A program made the translations under genes and the position numbers. This document shows, piece by piece, positions 1 through 6,791 of a stretch of DNA of 6,994 nt. Origin of the DNA: Kingella oralis. Its GTDB lineage: Bacteria > Pseudomonadota > Gammaproteobacteria > Burkholderiales > Neisseriaceae. The DNA is taken from NCBI GenBank assembly GCA_905373195.1, contig CAJPSG010000054.1, positions 1-6,994 on the forward strand. The letters run 5' to 3'. Under the pieces are notes generated by a model. It was not told the origin of the DNA. It searched no databases and saw only the letters and a list, made by a program, of their open reading frames with translations. How positions within the stretch are numbered: position 1 is the stretch's first letter; each line of letters begins with the position of its first letter.

Positions 1-82
1 TGTATAAGGCTTAATTGGAGCGACTATATTGTTGCTAGGGGTTTTCAGGCTGCCCCATCCTGTAAACAAAATTCTGTAAACG

Positions 83-125
83 AAGGCAGCCTGAAAATGG
101 ATAAAACCCCTTTTCAGGCTGCCTT
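83..125 (-). terminator. DUS inverted-repeat hairpin downstream of purA
   Basis: Two oppositely oriented DUS copies form perfect 15-base arms (83-97 and 111-125) around a 13-base loop, starting 37 bases past the purA stop codon. Paired DUS copies behind genes are a known form of neisserial terminator. There is no strong T-run on the purA side, so termination is inferred from the stem and its position. A third, 11/12 DUS copy at 44-55 could pair with the 84-95 copy instead. I see no gene in 1-161. A short direct repeat CTGTAAACRAA occurs at 60-70 and 74-84. Confidence 0.55.
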
Positions 126-161
126 AATTGTGTGTTCACGATTACGCGATTGCCCCGCCCA

Positions 162-1466
<1,305 letters not shown>

Positions 1467-1492
1467 TTACCTTTTAGGTTAGAGAAAGTGGG

Positions 1493-1531
1493 TTTTCAGG
1501 CTGCCTTTGGATGAGTTAGGCAGCCTGAAAA
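1493..1531. repeat. DUS inverted-repeat hairpin between membrane gene and purA
   Basis: DUS copies at 1495-1506 and 1518-1529 face each other and give 14-base perfect arms (1493-1506, 1518-1531) with an 11-base loop. It lies upstream of purA in the direction of transcription, so it could end or attenuate the hisZ-membrane gene transcript. No T-run follows it on the minus strand. Confidence 0.7.
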
Positions 1532-1582
1532 GGGGAAGGATGGGTTGGGGGGCTACTCGTTTTAGCTCCGCTGAAACTCATT

Positions 1583-1891
1583 TCATTCGTTTTCAGGCTG
1601 CCTTTGGCGTTTGCAATGCTTTGCAATCCCCATCGCCGAAATCGCAATCCAAAAAATCTCAATCACAAACGAGCCTAAATTGAAATGCACGCACAGGCTC
1701 AAAATCAGCAGCACCGCGCCCAAGCCGTTGAGCAAGTTATACAACAGCGAAGTGGGCTTCCATTTTTCGCTCACCACCAGCCAAAACGCCAGCACCACGC
1801 AGCCCATACCCGCAAAGCCGATGATGTGCGCGGCAAGGCTCAAAAAGTGCAACGTGGCTTCGTCCAAATTAAACCATTGCAACACGCCCAT
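1583..1891 (-). CDS. Small three-helix membrane protein, CBU_0592-like family
   Basis: The protein has 102 residues and three predicted membrane segments at about 15-40, 49-68 and 72-92. The pattern of a conserved N and G in helix two (LLNGLGAVLLILSL) followed by FNLGSFVIEIFWIAISAMGI resembles the CBU_0592-like family of uncharacterised inner-membrane proteins; no function is known to me. A longer frame opens at 1978, but ATG at 1891 is the better start: GGAGG (1899-1903) sits 7 bases upstream, and the ATG shares a base with the hisZ stop (TAATG), which suggests translational coupling. The C-terminal tail KRQRQPENE is partly encoded by a DUS copy (1592-1603) read in frame, so that end may be a late extension rather than a functional tail. 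Its place between hisZ and purA gives no clear functional hint. Confidence 0.85.
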   Translation of the reverse strand: MGVLQWFNLDEATLHFLSLAAHIIGFAGMGCVVLAFWLVVSEKWKPTSLLYNLLNGLGAVLLILSLCVHFNLGSFVIEIFWIAISAMGIAKHCKRQRQPENE

Positions 1892-3030
1892 TATTCCACC
1901 TCCCATTCGTTGCCACGTTGCACCAACCTTTTCAGGCTGCCCGAATTGTCGGGCAAGCCATAATCCACCACCACGCACACGCCTTGCGCGCGCAATTTAT
2001 CCACCGCATTTTTCGCCGCCGCATAATCTTTCTGCGCCACGCGCACCGCTTCGGGGCGTTGGCTGGCAGCCAGATACGCGCCAAACAGCCGCAAATCAAA
2101 GCTAAACCCCGTGGCGGGGCGGCTGCGCCCAAAGTATGCGCCCAAGCCGTCGTAGCGCCCGCCGCGCGCCACCGCGTCGTGGTAATCGGGCGTGTAGGCG
2201 GCGTAGAGCAAGCCTGTGTGGTAGTTGTCCACGCGCACTTCCGCCAAATCAATATGCACCGCCTGCTCGGGAAACGCCGCGCACACCTGCGCCAGCACAT
2301 CCAACGCCTGCGACACGGCGGTAAGCTGCGGCAGCTGGGCGCGGGCTTTGTCCAACACATCGCGGCTGCCGTAGAGCTCGGGCAGCGCCACCAGCGCGTC
2401 AATCCAAATGTTGTCCAACTGCCATTGTTGCGCCAACCGGCGAACGGCATTGCCATCTTTATCCTGCATCAGCGCGAGCAGCTGGCGGCTTTGCGCCTCG
2501 CCCAACTGCGTGGCGGCTGCAATCGCGCGGAACACGCCCAAATGCCCCAGCGACAAAATAATATTACCCAGCCCGCCCACTTTCAGCGTTTTCAGCATCA
2601 AATCAATGATTTCCACATCGGCAGCGGTATCCGCGCAGCCGTATAACTCCGCACCCGTTTGAATCGGCTCGCGCGTTGCCAGCAAGCCATCGGGCTGGGC
2701 GTGCAACACGCTGCCTGAATAGCACAAGCGGTTAATGCCTTGGTTTTTCATCAACAAATGCGCGTCAATCCGCGCCACTTGCGGCGTGATGTCGGCGCGG
2801 ATGCCCAGCTGCCAGCCTGTGATTTGGTCGGCAAGGCGGATGGTTTTCAGCGATAGGCCGTTGTCGATGTGCGTGAGCAGCGAGCGGCTGTATTCCATTA
2901 AGGGCGGTTGTACCAGCTCAAAGCCATGCGTGCGAAACTGGGCAAGTATTTGTTCTTTCACACTTTCTAATTGGCGCGCACGCTCGGGGAGAATGTCGGC
3001 GATGTGTTCGGGAAGCTGCCACGTTTGCAT
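1891..3030 (-). CDS. hisZ: ATP phosphoribosyltransferase regulatory subunit HisZ
   Basis: This 379-residue protein is a paralogue of histidyl-tRNA synthetase. In species with the short form of HisG it acts as the regulatory subunit of ATP phosphoribosyltransferase, the first step of histidine synthesis. Visible family blocks are PPLMEYS at 42-48, the motif-2-like RADITPQVARIDAH at 78-91, YSGSVLHAQ at 104-112, ELYG at 128-131 and GGRYDGL from 290, followed by TGFSFDLRL. The length and the lack of a separate anticodon-binding domain favour HisZ over HisS. The start is supported by AGGA (3039-3042) 8 bases upstream. The stop overlaps the next start as TAATG. A one-mismatch DUS (1931-1942) lies in frame and encodes GSLK at residues 364-367. 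I found no convincing promoter in 3031-3104. HisG is not in the window. Confidence 0.95.
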   Translation of the reverse strand: MQTWQLPEHIADILPERARQLESVKEQILAQFRTHGFELVQPPLMEYSRSLLTHIDNGLSLKTIRLADQITGWQLGIRADITPQVARIDAHLLMKNQGINRLCYSGSVLHAQPDGLLATREPIQTGAELYGCADTAADVEIIDLMLKTLKVGGLGNIILSLGHLGVFRAIAAATQLGEAQSRQLLALMQDKDGNAVRRLAQQWQLDNIWIDALVALPELYGSRDVLDKARAQLPQLTAVSQALDVLAQVCAAFPEQAVHIDLAEVRVDNYHTGLLYAAYTPDYHDAVARGGRYDGLGAYFGRSRPATGFSFDLRLFGAYLAASQRPEAVRVAQKDYAAAKNAVDKLRAQGVCVVVDYGLPDNSGSLKRLVQRGNEWEVE

Positions 3031-3104
3031 GATTATTGTCCTGTTTATGAAGCAAGTTTATGGGGCAAAGGAAGGAGGGAGACTTTAACATAAAATAACA
3101 TTGA

Positions 3105-3145
3105 GGGCAGCCTGAAACGTGCATGACATCGTTTTCAGGCTGCCT
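3105..3145. repeat. DUS inverted repeat between tRNA-Phe and hisZ
   Basis: A one-mismatch DUS (GGGCAGCCTGAA, 3105-3116) faces an exact copy (3134-3145), giving about 12-base arms with a 14-16-base loop. It sits between the tRNA-Phe terminator and hisZ and may act as a second stop for transcription leaving the tRNA gene. Confidence 0.6.
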
Positions 3146-3153
3146 ATTAACGC

Positions 3154-3186
3154 AAAAAAGCCTAAACAACGCAGGCTGTTCAGGCT
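3154..3186 (-). terminator. Intrinsic terminator of tRNA-Phe
   Basis: On the minus strand AGCCTGAACA pairs with TGTTTAGGCT (10 pairs, one G-T wobble) around an 8-base loop and runs directly into a T-rich tract (3159-3154). The stem starts 7 bases after the CCA end of the tRNA. Part of the stem resembles a degenerate DUS half. Confidence 0.85.
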
Positions 3187-3192
3187 GGAATT

Positions 3193-3268
3193 TGGTGGCC
3201 AGAGGCAGGATCGAACTGCCGACACACGGATTTTCAATCCGTTGCTCTACCGACTGAGCTATCTGGCC
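3193..3268 (-). tRNA. tRNA-Phe (GAA anticodon)
   Basis: The 76-base gene folds as a standard cloverleaf. Acceptor GGCCAGA (3268-3262) pairs with TCTGGCC (3203-3197), followed by discriminator A and an encoded CCA (3195-3193). The anticodon stem CGGAT/ATCCG encloses loop TTGAAAA with anticodon GAA at 3235-3233, reading UUC/UUU. The T arm contains GTTCGATC. It has its own promoter and terminator, so it is probably a single-gene unit upstream of hisZ. Confidence 0.97.
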
Positions 3269-3280
3269 AAGAAGTCGCGC

Positions 3281-3309
3281 ATTGTATGTAGGCTTGAGGC
3301 GGGATGCAA
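3281..3309 (-). promoter_or_regulatory. Promoter of tRNA-Phe
   Basis: On the minus strand TTGCAT (3309-3304) and TACAAT (3286-3281) are separated by 17 bases, giving a sigma70-type promoter. The predicted start is near 3274, only a few bases before the mature tRNA 5' end at 3268. The bases after the -10 are GCGCG, the GC-rich discriminator typical of stable-RNA promoters under stringent control; that regulation is inferred. Confidence 0.75.
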
Positions 3310-3383
3310 GCGATTTGTTGGGTTTTGTTAAGCGAGGGTTGTTTTGTAATGCATTTATTTTGGGCGGGCGCGGAAATGGGCGG

Positions 3384-3420
3384 ATTGAGGCAGCCTGAAA
3401 ACATTGAGGCAGCCTGAAAC
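3384..3420 (+). repeat. Tandem direct DUS repeat
   Basis: Two adjacent copies of ATTGAGGCAGCCTGAAA are spaced by AC, giving a 19-base period (3384-3402 and 3403-3420). Both DUS 12-mers (3388-3399, 3407-3418) point the same way, so they cannot form the usual DUS hairpin. Confidence 0.9.
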
Positions 3421-3481
3421 GCGGTTGGGCTTGTGAACGCTATTCAAGCACAGCCCAAGCGCATCGCCCCGCAAAATCGGT

Positions 3482-3548
3482 TAAAATCGCGCTCTTGTTT
3501 TCAGGCTGCCTTACCATATAAACAAGAGTAAACATAGGCAGCCTGAAA
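3482..3548 (+). promoter_or_regulatory. proB upstream region with two overlapping hairpins
   Basis: A -10-like TAAAAT (3482-3487) lacks a good -35, so the promoter is tentative. Just after it CTCTTGTTT (3492-3500) can pair perfectly with AAACAAGAG (3520-3528). The DUS arm TTTCAGGCTGCCT (3499-3511) can pair perfectly with AGGCAGCCTGAAA (3536-3548). The left DUS arm lies in the loop of the first hairpin and shares two bases with it, so the two folds exclude each other. That geometry is compatible with an attenuator-like switch but may be chance. Confidence 0.35.
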
Positions 3549-3580
3549 TTTCTTTTTCGTATTCAAAAAGGCAAGCCACC

Positions 3581-4702
3581 ATGACCCATCCCACCCTATC
3601 CCAAGCCAAGCTCATCGTTGTGAAAGTCGGTTCCAGCCTCGTAACCGCCGAGGGGCGCGGCATAGACCAAACCGCGCTGGATAACTGGGCAACGCAAATC
3701 GCCGCCATCAAGCGCAGCGGTACCAACGTGATACTGGTATCCAGCGGTGCGATTGCCGAGGGCGTGAAGCGGCTGGGCTGGGCGCAACGCCCCACCGCGT
3801 TAAACGAATTGCAAGCCGCGGCGGCGGTGGGGCAGATGGGCATCGCGCAAGCCTATGAACGCGCGTTCTCGGCGCACCAGCTCAACACCGCGCAAATCTT
3901 GCTCACGCACGAAGATTTAAGCGACCGCACGCGCTATCTCAACGCCCGCAGCACGCTGCAAACGCTGTTGGCGCAGAATATCGTGCCCGTTATCAACGAA
4001 AACGACACGGTAACTACCGCCGAAATCAAGCTGGGCGACAACGACACGCTCGGCGCGCTGGTTACCAATTTGGTGGATGCCGACGCGCTGATTATTCTCA
4101 CCGACCAGCGCGGTTTATACGACAGCGACCCGCGCAAAAACCCGCAAGCGCAGTTTATCAGCCAAATTTCCGCCGCCCATCCCGATTTGGAAAGCATGGC
4201 GGGCGGCGCAGGCACAGGCGTGGGCACGGGCGGGATGTACACCAAAGTGTTAGCCGCCAAACGCGCGGCGTTGAGTGGCGCAAACACCGTGGTTGCCTCG
4301 GGGCGCGAGCCTGATGTGTTGGCGCGGCTGTGCGCGGGCGAGAGCATCGGCACGCTGTTTACCAGCGAATTTAGCCGTGTGAACGCGCGCAAACAATGGC
4401 TGCTGGGGCATATTCAAATTTCAGGCAGCATCGTGGTGGACGCGGGCGCGGAAACCGCGTTGCAACAAAGCCGCAGCAGCTTGCTGCCCGTGGGCTGCGT
4501 GCGCGTGAACGGGCATTTTCAGCGCGGCGAACTGGTGGCGATTGTGGACAGCGAAGGCAAGGAAATCGCCCGTGGGTTGAGCAATTACAGCAGCGCGGAG
4601 GCGGCAAAAATCCTGCGCTGCCATGCCGACGAAATCGCTGCCAAACTGGGCTACGCGCATGAAGATGAGCTGGTGCATCGGGATAATATGGCGCATTGGT
4701 GA
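3581..4702 (+). CDS. proB: Glutamate 5-kinase ProB with PUA domain
   Basis: ProB phosphorylates L-glutamate to glutamyl 5-phosphate, the first and normally proline-inhibited step of proline synthesis in the cytoplasm. The 373 residues comprise an amino acid kinase domain (about 8-260) and a C-terminal PUA domain (about 278-360), the usual bacterial layout. Motifs seen are VVKVGSS at 13-19 (Lys15), VSSGAIAEG at 53-61, INENDTV at 138-144, GDND at 152-155, [13 protein letters not shown] at 173-185 and [12 protein letters not shown] at 211-222, with Lys222 in the family's conserved position. Start ATG 3581 has a modest AAAGG 9 bases upstream and leaves a normal N-terminus. It is not followed by proA here. 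A DUS hairpin begins 34 bases after the stop. Codon use and GC-rich third positions match its neighbours. Confidence 0.97.
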   Translation: MTHPTLSQAKLIVVKVGSSLVTAEGRGIDQTALDNWATQIAAIKRSGTNVILVSSGAIAEGVKRLGWAQRPTALNELQAAAAVGQMGIAQAYERAFSAHQLNTAQILLTHEDLSDRTRYLNARSTLQTLLAQNIVPVINENDTVTTAEIKLGDNDTLGALVTNLVDADALIILTDQRGLYDSDPRKNPQAQFISQISAAHPDLESMAGGAGTGVGTGGMYTKVLAAKRAALSGANTVVASGREPDVLARLCAGESIGTLFTSEFSRVNARKQWLLGHIQISGSIVVDAGAETALQQSRSSLLPVGCVRVNGHFQRGELVAIVDSEGKEIARGLSNYSSAEAAKILRCHADEIAAKLGYAHEDELVHRDNMAHW

Positions 4703-4735
4703 GAGGCGTAAGGTTGCGCTGGGCTGCGGTAAATG

Positions 4736-4782
4736 GGTTTTCAGGCTGCCTCTGTTGTAATCCAAAAGGCAGCCTGAAAACC
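4736..4782 (+). terminator. DUS hairpin terminator behind proB
   Basis: Perfect 16-base arms (4736-4751 and 4767-4782) built from two DUS copies enclose a 15-base loop, 34 bases past the proB stop. No T-run follows on the plus strand, so the call rests on stem strength and position. The same hairpin recurs, slightly changed, at 4969-5011. Confidence 0.6.
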
Positions 4783-4842
4783 TATTCAGCGCAGCTAAAC
4801 CCATTCGCATGATTTATCCGTATTACGCGCCATCCCATCCGC

Positions 4843-4899
4843 AAAAAATATTTCAGGCTGCCTTTGTGAACCATAATCGGAACACAAGGCAGCCTGAAA
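4843..4899 (-). terminator. Second hairpin of unit A, minus-facing terminator
   Basis: DUS arms at 4851-4863 and 4887-4899 form a 13-pair stem that can be extended by TTGTG/CACA with one bulge. On the minus strand the stem is followed after two bases by six T (4848-4843). This duplicates the terminator of unit B and would serve as a backup stop for the regulator transcript. Confidence 0.55.
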
Positions 4900-5078
4900 A
4901 TGCAAAATGCCGCTGTTTAGGCATAGGCGAAAATGCTGTGAACAGAATTGATTGCGCGGTTTACAAGATTTTCAGGCTGCCTCTGTTGCAATCCCAAAGG
5001 CAGCCTGAAAACTCATTCAATTCAGCGCGACTAAACCTCACCCTGCATGATTTATCCGCATCACTCAATCTCATCCAC

Positions 5079-5133
5079 AAAAAACATTTCAGGCTGCCTC
5101 TCCCTTGCCAACAAGAGTAGAGGCAGCCTGAAA
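5079..5133 (-). terminator. Intrinsic terminator behind the HTH/UbiX-like gene
   Basis: Perfect 15-base arms (5119-5133 and 5087-5101) with a 17-base loop are followed on the minus strand by two bases and six T (5084-5079). It lies 18 bases beyond the stop of the possible 27-residue ORF and about 108 bases beyond the regulator stop, so both would be on one transcript. Confidence 0.8.
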
Positions 5134-5150
5134 ACCATTGCGCATTCGCC

Positions 5151-5234
5151 TTACGCATCGCCGCGTGGCAGCAAACTAATCAACCAAGCCACAAAGCGAA
5201 CCAGCAGCGCAACGAGTTCATACAAACCTTCCAT
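5151..5234 (-). CDS. Possible 27-residue hydrophobic small protein
   Basis: This short frame begins 6 bases after the stop of the HTH/UbiX-like gene and ends at TAA just before the terminator hairpin. It starts MEGLYEL, has a continuous hydrophobic segment of about 17-18 residues (about 8-24, interrupted by Arg13) and ends LLPRGDA, so it could be a single-pass membrane peptide. The close spacing and shared terminator suggest co-transcription and possible translational coupling. Against it: no Shine-Dalgarno sequence is visible, and short frames of this size arise by chance. No family recognised. Confidence 0.35.
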   Translation of the reverse strand: MEGLYELVALLVRFVAWLISLLPRGDA

Positions 5235-5240
5235 TTGCGC

Positions 5241-6041
5241 TTATTGCAAGCCCAGTTGTGCCAACACGCAAGCAGTCAAAAACTCGGCTTGCTCGGTAGA
5301 AGCGGCGGCGGAAACAGGCAAAATCACCGCGCCTTGTGCCAACAAGGTTTGCATATTGCGCAACTGCGCGGCAGAAAGCACGGTTTCGCAAGGTGCAATC
5401 AACACAGGGCGTTGAGTTGCCAACGCCAATTCTGCCATGTGCGCAGCGGGGGCAAGGGTTGCGCCATTGGCAATCAACGCCATAATGCTGCCACGTGCCG
5501 CAGGCACAACCACCGCATCCAGCGCAAAGGGCGACAATTGCTCATCAGCAAAACTCAACTGCGCCTCGGTGGCGTAAAAATGTTTGCGCACCGCAGCGGC
5601 ATCGTTCAGCGCAATGCCCGCTTGTTCAAACGCACGCGCTGCCACATCGTTAAACGCCACGCAAACTTGTTTGCCCGCACTCAACAGCGCACGAATCACT
5701 GCCACGCCGTAAACCGCGCTTTCAGGCGAAGTCAAAGCCACGCCAATCACATTGCCCACCGCTTTCAGGCTGCCAGAAACCGCAACGCTTGGCGCAGCAG
5801 GCTCATTGCTATGGTCAATATCCATCCAGCCAGATGGTTTGTTCATGCCTTGCTCCAAGCGCACGGCTACGCGTCTGCCCAGTTGCAAGGTTTTGCCATT
5901 GGGTTTAACCACTTGCGCGCGCAGTTGATACAAATACGCAGGCTTGTCGTAGCCTGTTTTGCGCGCCAATTCGGCAATTGTGCCCGCTTCTTTAATCAGC
6001 AATTCAAAGTTTTCAAAACGAATTTCTTGTACAGTTTTCAT
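5241..6041 (-). CDS. HTH-domain protein fused to a UbiX-like flavoprotein domain
   Basis: The protein has 266 residues. Residues about 5-77 form a phage-repressor/XRE-type helix-turn-helix: IAELARKTG (22-30), the likely recognition helix KPAYLYQLR (33-41), then GRRVAVRLEQGMNKPSGWMDIDH (55-77), the GWMD-H ending common in prophage repressors. After a linker (78-95), residues about 97-264 align with UbiX/flavin prenyltransferases: TSPESAVYG (104-112) against TGASGAxYG, GSIMALIANG (184-193), and RPVLIAPCETVLSAAQLRNM to GAVILP (211-242). By that alignment the UbiX catalytic Lys, Arg and Tyr become Ala208, Cys218 and Ser248, while the Glu is kept (219). I infer a regulator with a ligand- or flavin-binding domain, not an active prenyltransferase. 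The start has AGGT 6 bases upstream and a good promoter. A DUS-like site (5764-5775) lies in the linker and encodes GSLK. Confidence 0.85.
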   Translation of the reverse strand: MKTVQEIRFENFELLIKEAGTIAELARKTGYDKPAYLYQLRAQVVKPNGKTLQLGRRVAVRLEQGMNKPSGWMDIDHSNEPAAPSVAVSGSLKAVGNVIGVALTSPESAVYGVAVIRALLSAGKQVCVAFNDVAARAFEQAGIALNDAAAVRKHFYATEAQLSFADEQLSPFALDAVVVPAARGSIMALIANGATLAPAAHMAELALATQRPVLIAPCETVLSAAQLRNMQTLLAQGAVILPVSAAASTEQAEFLTACVLAQLGLQ

Positions 6042-6080
6042 ACTCTTACCTGTGAGTTAGAATTAATAAACGAAGTGCGC

Positions 6081-6109
6081 AATATAATACTTTGCCTAGA
6101 TAATTTCAA
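6081..6109 (-). promoter_or_regulatory. Promoter of the HTH/UbiX-like gene
   Basis: On the minus strand TTGAAA (6109-6104) and TATATT (6086-6081) are separated by 17 bases. The predicted start near 6074 gives a leader of about 33 bases. An inverted repeat AGATA-N8-TATCT (6098-6102, 6111-6115) straddles the -35 and is a candidate operator, possibly for autoregulation, but it is short. Confidence 0.7.
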
Positions 6110-6154
6110 CTATCTTTACTTAATTTATGAGACTACTTTGCCCTACGCCTATTG

Positions 6155-6166
6155 AGGCAGCCTGAA
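6155..6166 (+). repeat. Single DUS in the divergent promoter region
   Basis: An exact AGGCAGCCTGAA with no inverted partner nearby. It has the same ATTG 5' flank as the tandem copies at 3384-3420. It lies between the two divergent promoters. Confidence 0.9.
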
Positions 6167-6184
6167 ACCGCCCCTCCGCACGCC

Positions 6185-6214
6185 TTGAAAAACCTCGTCC
6201 GCGCCCAATATAAC
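6185..6214 (+). promoter_or_regulatory. Candidate promoter of algH
   Basis: TTGAAA (6185-6190) and TATAAC (6209-6214) are separated by 18 bases, with a predicted start near 6221 and a leader of about 22 bases. It would drive algH and ruvX. Confidence 0.55.
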
Positions 6215-6242
6215 GCACCATATTCTTCACCGCATAACCACC

Positions 6243-6791
6243 ATGAACCTAGCCAATCACTTTCTCCTTGCCATGCCCAATCTTGAAGATTCGCTGTTTG
6301 CAGGCAGCCTGATTTATCTGTGCGAACACAGCGAAAACGGCGCAATGGGTATCATCGTCAATAAACCCTCGCCCGTGCCCATGAATGTGGTGTTTGCCGC
6401 CATTGGCAAAGACACGCCCGCGCGGTTTAACAGCCAATATGTGATGATGGGCGGCCCGATGCAAACCGAGCGCGGCTTTGTGTTGCACACGCCTGTGGGC
6501 AACTGGGACAGCAGTTTAAGCATCACCGACCGCATCGCCCTCACCACCTCGCGCGACATCATCGAAGGCTTGCAGCAAGACAACGAAATTCAAGGCGTGG
6601 TGCTGACCATTGGTTATTCCAGCTGGGGCGCGGGGCAGTTGGAGCAAGAAATAGCGCAAAATTCATGGCTCACCGTGCCCGCCGATGCGCATATTTTGTT
6701 TGACCTGCCGCCCGAAGAACGCTACCCCGCCGCGTTTAACAAACTGGGCATCCGCCGCGAAAACTTTGCAGGAGCGATGGGCCATGCCTAA
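6243..6791 (+). CDS. algH: AlgH/YqgE family protein (UPF0301)
   Basis: The 182-residue product has the normal length for this widespread cytoplasmic family. Its biochemical role is unresolved; the name comes from alginate regulation in Pseudomonas. Family blocks seen are [38 protein letters not shown] at the N-terminus (given here only as its span, about residues 5-42), the [15 protein letters not shown] block near 68-82, and [17 protein letters not shown] in the C-terminal half. The ATG gives the expected family N-terminus even though no Shine-Dalgarno sequence precedes it. The end overlaps ruvX by 8 bases, the usual algH-ruvX arrangement, implying co-transcription and coupling. A one-mismatch DUS (6302-6313) lies in the coding sequence. 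Bases 6422-6476 reappear inverted at the window end. Confidence 0.95.
   Translation: MNLANHFLLAMPNLEDSLFAGSLIYLCEHSENGAMGIIVNKPSPVPMNVVFAAIGKDTPARFNSQYVMMGGPMQTERGFVLHTPVGNWDSSLSITDRIALTTSRDIIEGLQQDNEIQGVVLTIGYSSWGAGQLEQEIAQNSWLTVPADAHILFDLPPEERYPAAFNKLGIRRENFAGAMGHA

Larger units (their letters stand above)
3269..3580. other. Gene-free region between tRNA-Phe and proB
   Basis: About 310 bases with no credible gene. In order it holds the tRNA-Phe promoter (3281-3309), a tandem pair of same-direction DUS copies (3384-3420), an imperfect inverted repeat TTGGGCT/AGCCCAA (3425-3431 and 3452-3458) with a nested GCTTG/CAAGC pair, a weak -10-like TAAAAT (3482-3487) and the proB leader hairpins (3492-3548). 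Confidence 0.7.
4738..5134. repeat. Two diverged direct copies of a DUS-hairpin unit
   Basis: Unit A (about 4738-4900) and unit B (about 4969-5134) align along their whole length. Both begin TTTTCAGGCTGCCTCTGTTG, then AATCC, a second DUS, the shared block GCATGATTTATCCG, a run of six A, and a second DUS hairpin. The first hairpin is almost identical between copies; the middle and the second loop have diverged. Each unit starts and ends with DUS in opposite orientation, so it is itself bounded by inverted repeats. The 4703-5150 stretch holds no credible gene: the one moderate open frame crosses several DUS hairpins. Confidence 0.85.

Noticed and set aside
1892..1978. Upstream start for the small membrane protein at 1978
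   Set aside because: It would overlap hisZ by 88 bases and add a non-family N-terminus; the ATG at 1891 has GGAGG and the TAATG junction.
1918..2646. 242-codon plus-strand open frame
   Set aside because: Antisense to hisZ, with a composition dominated by R, H, Q and A and no motif.
3425..3458. Riboswitch or terminator from TTGGGCT/AGCCCAA
   Set aside because: The stem is short with a 20-base loop, has no T-run, and lies upstream of the likely proB start; it may be chance.
4809..5120. 103-codon plus-strand open frame
   Set aside because: It crosses several DUS hairpins and repeats RQPEN-type translations of the DUS; no Shine-Dalgarno or homology seen.
4736..5134. CRISPR array
   Set aside because: The repeated 12-14-mers alternate in orientation and form hairpins, the spacers are unequal and partly homologous, and no cas gene is present; they are DUS.
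4738..5134. Correia-type element or insertion sequence
   Set aside because: No Correia-like terminal repeats, transposase or target duplication seen; only DUS-based inverted ends.
5235..6155. 306-codon plus-strand open frame, longer than the real gene opposite
   Set aside because: It is the antisense shadow of the HTH/UbiX-like gene; its product is rich in R, H, Q and N with no recognisable motif, while the minus strand has clear domains, promoter and terminator.
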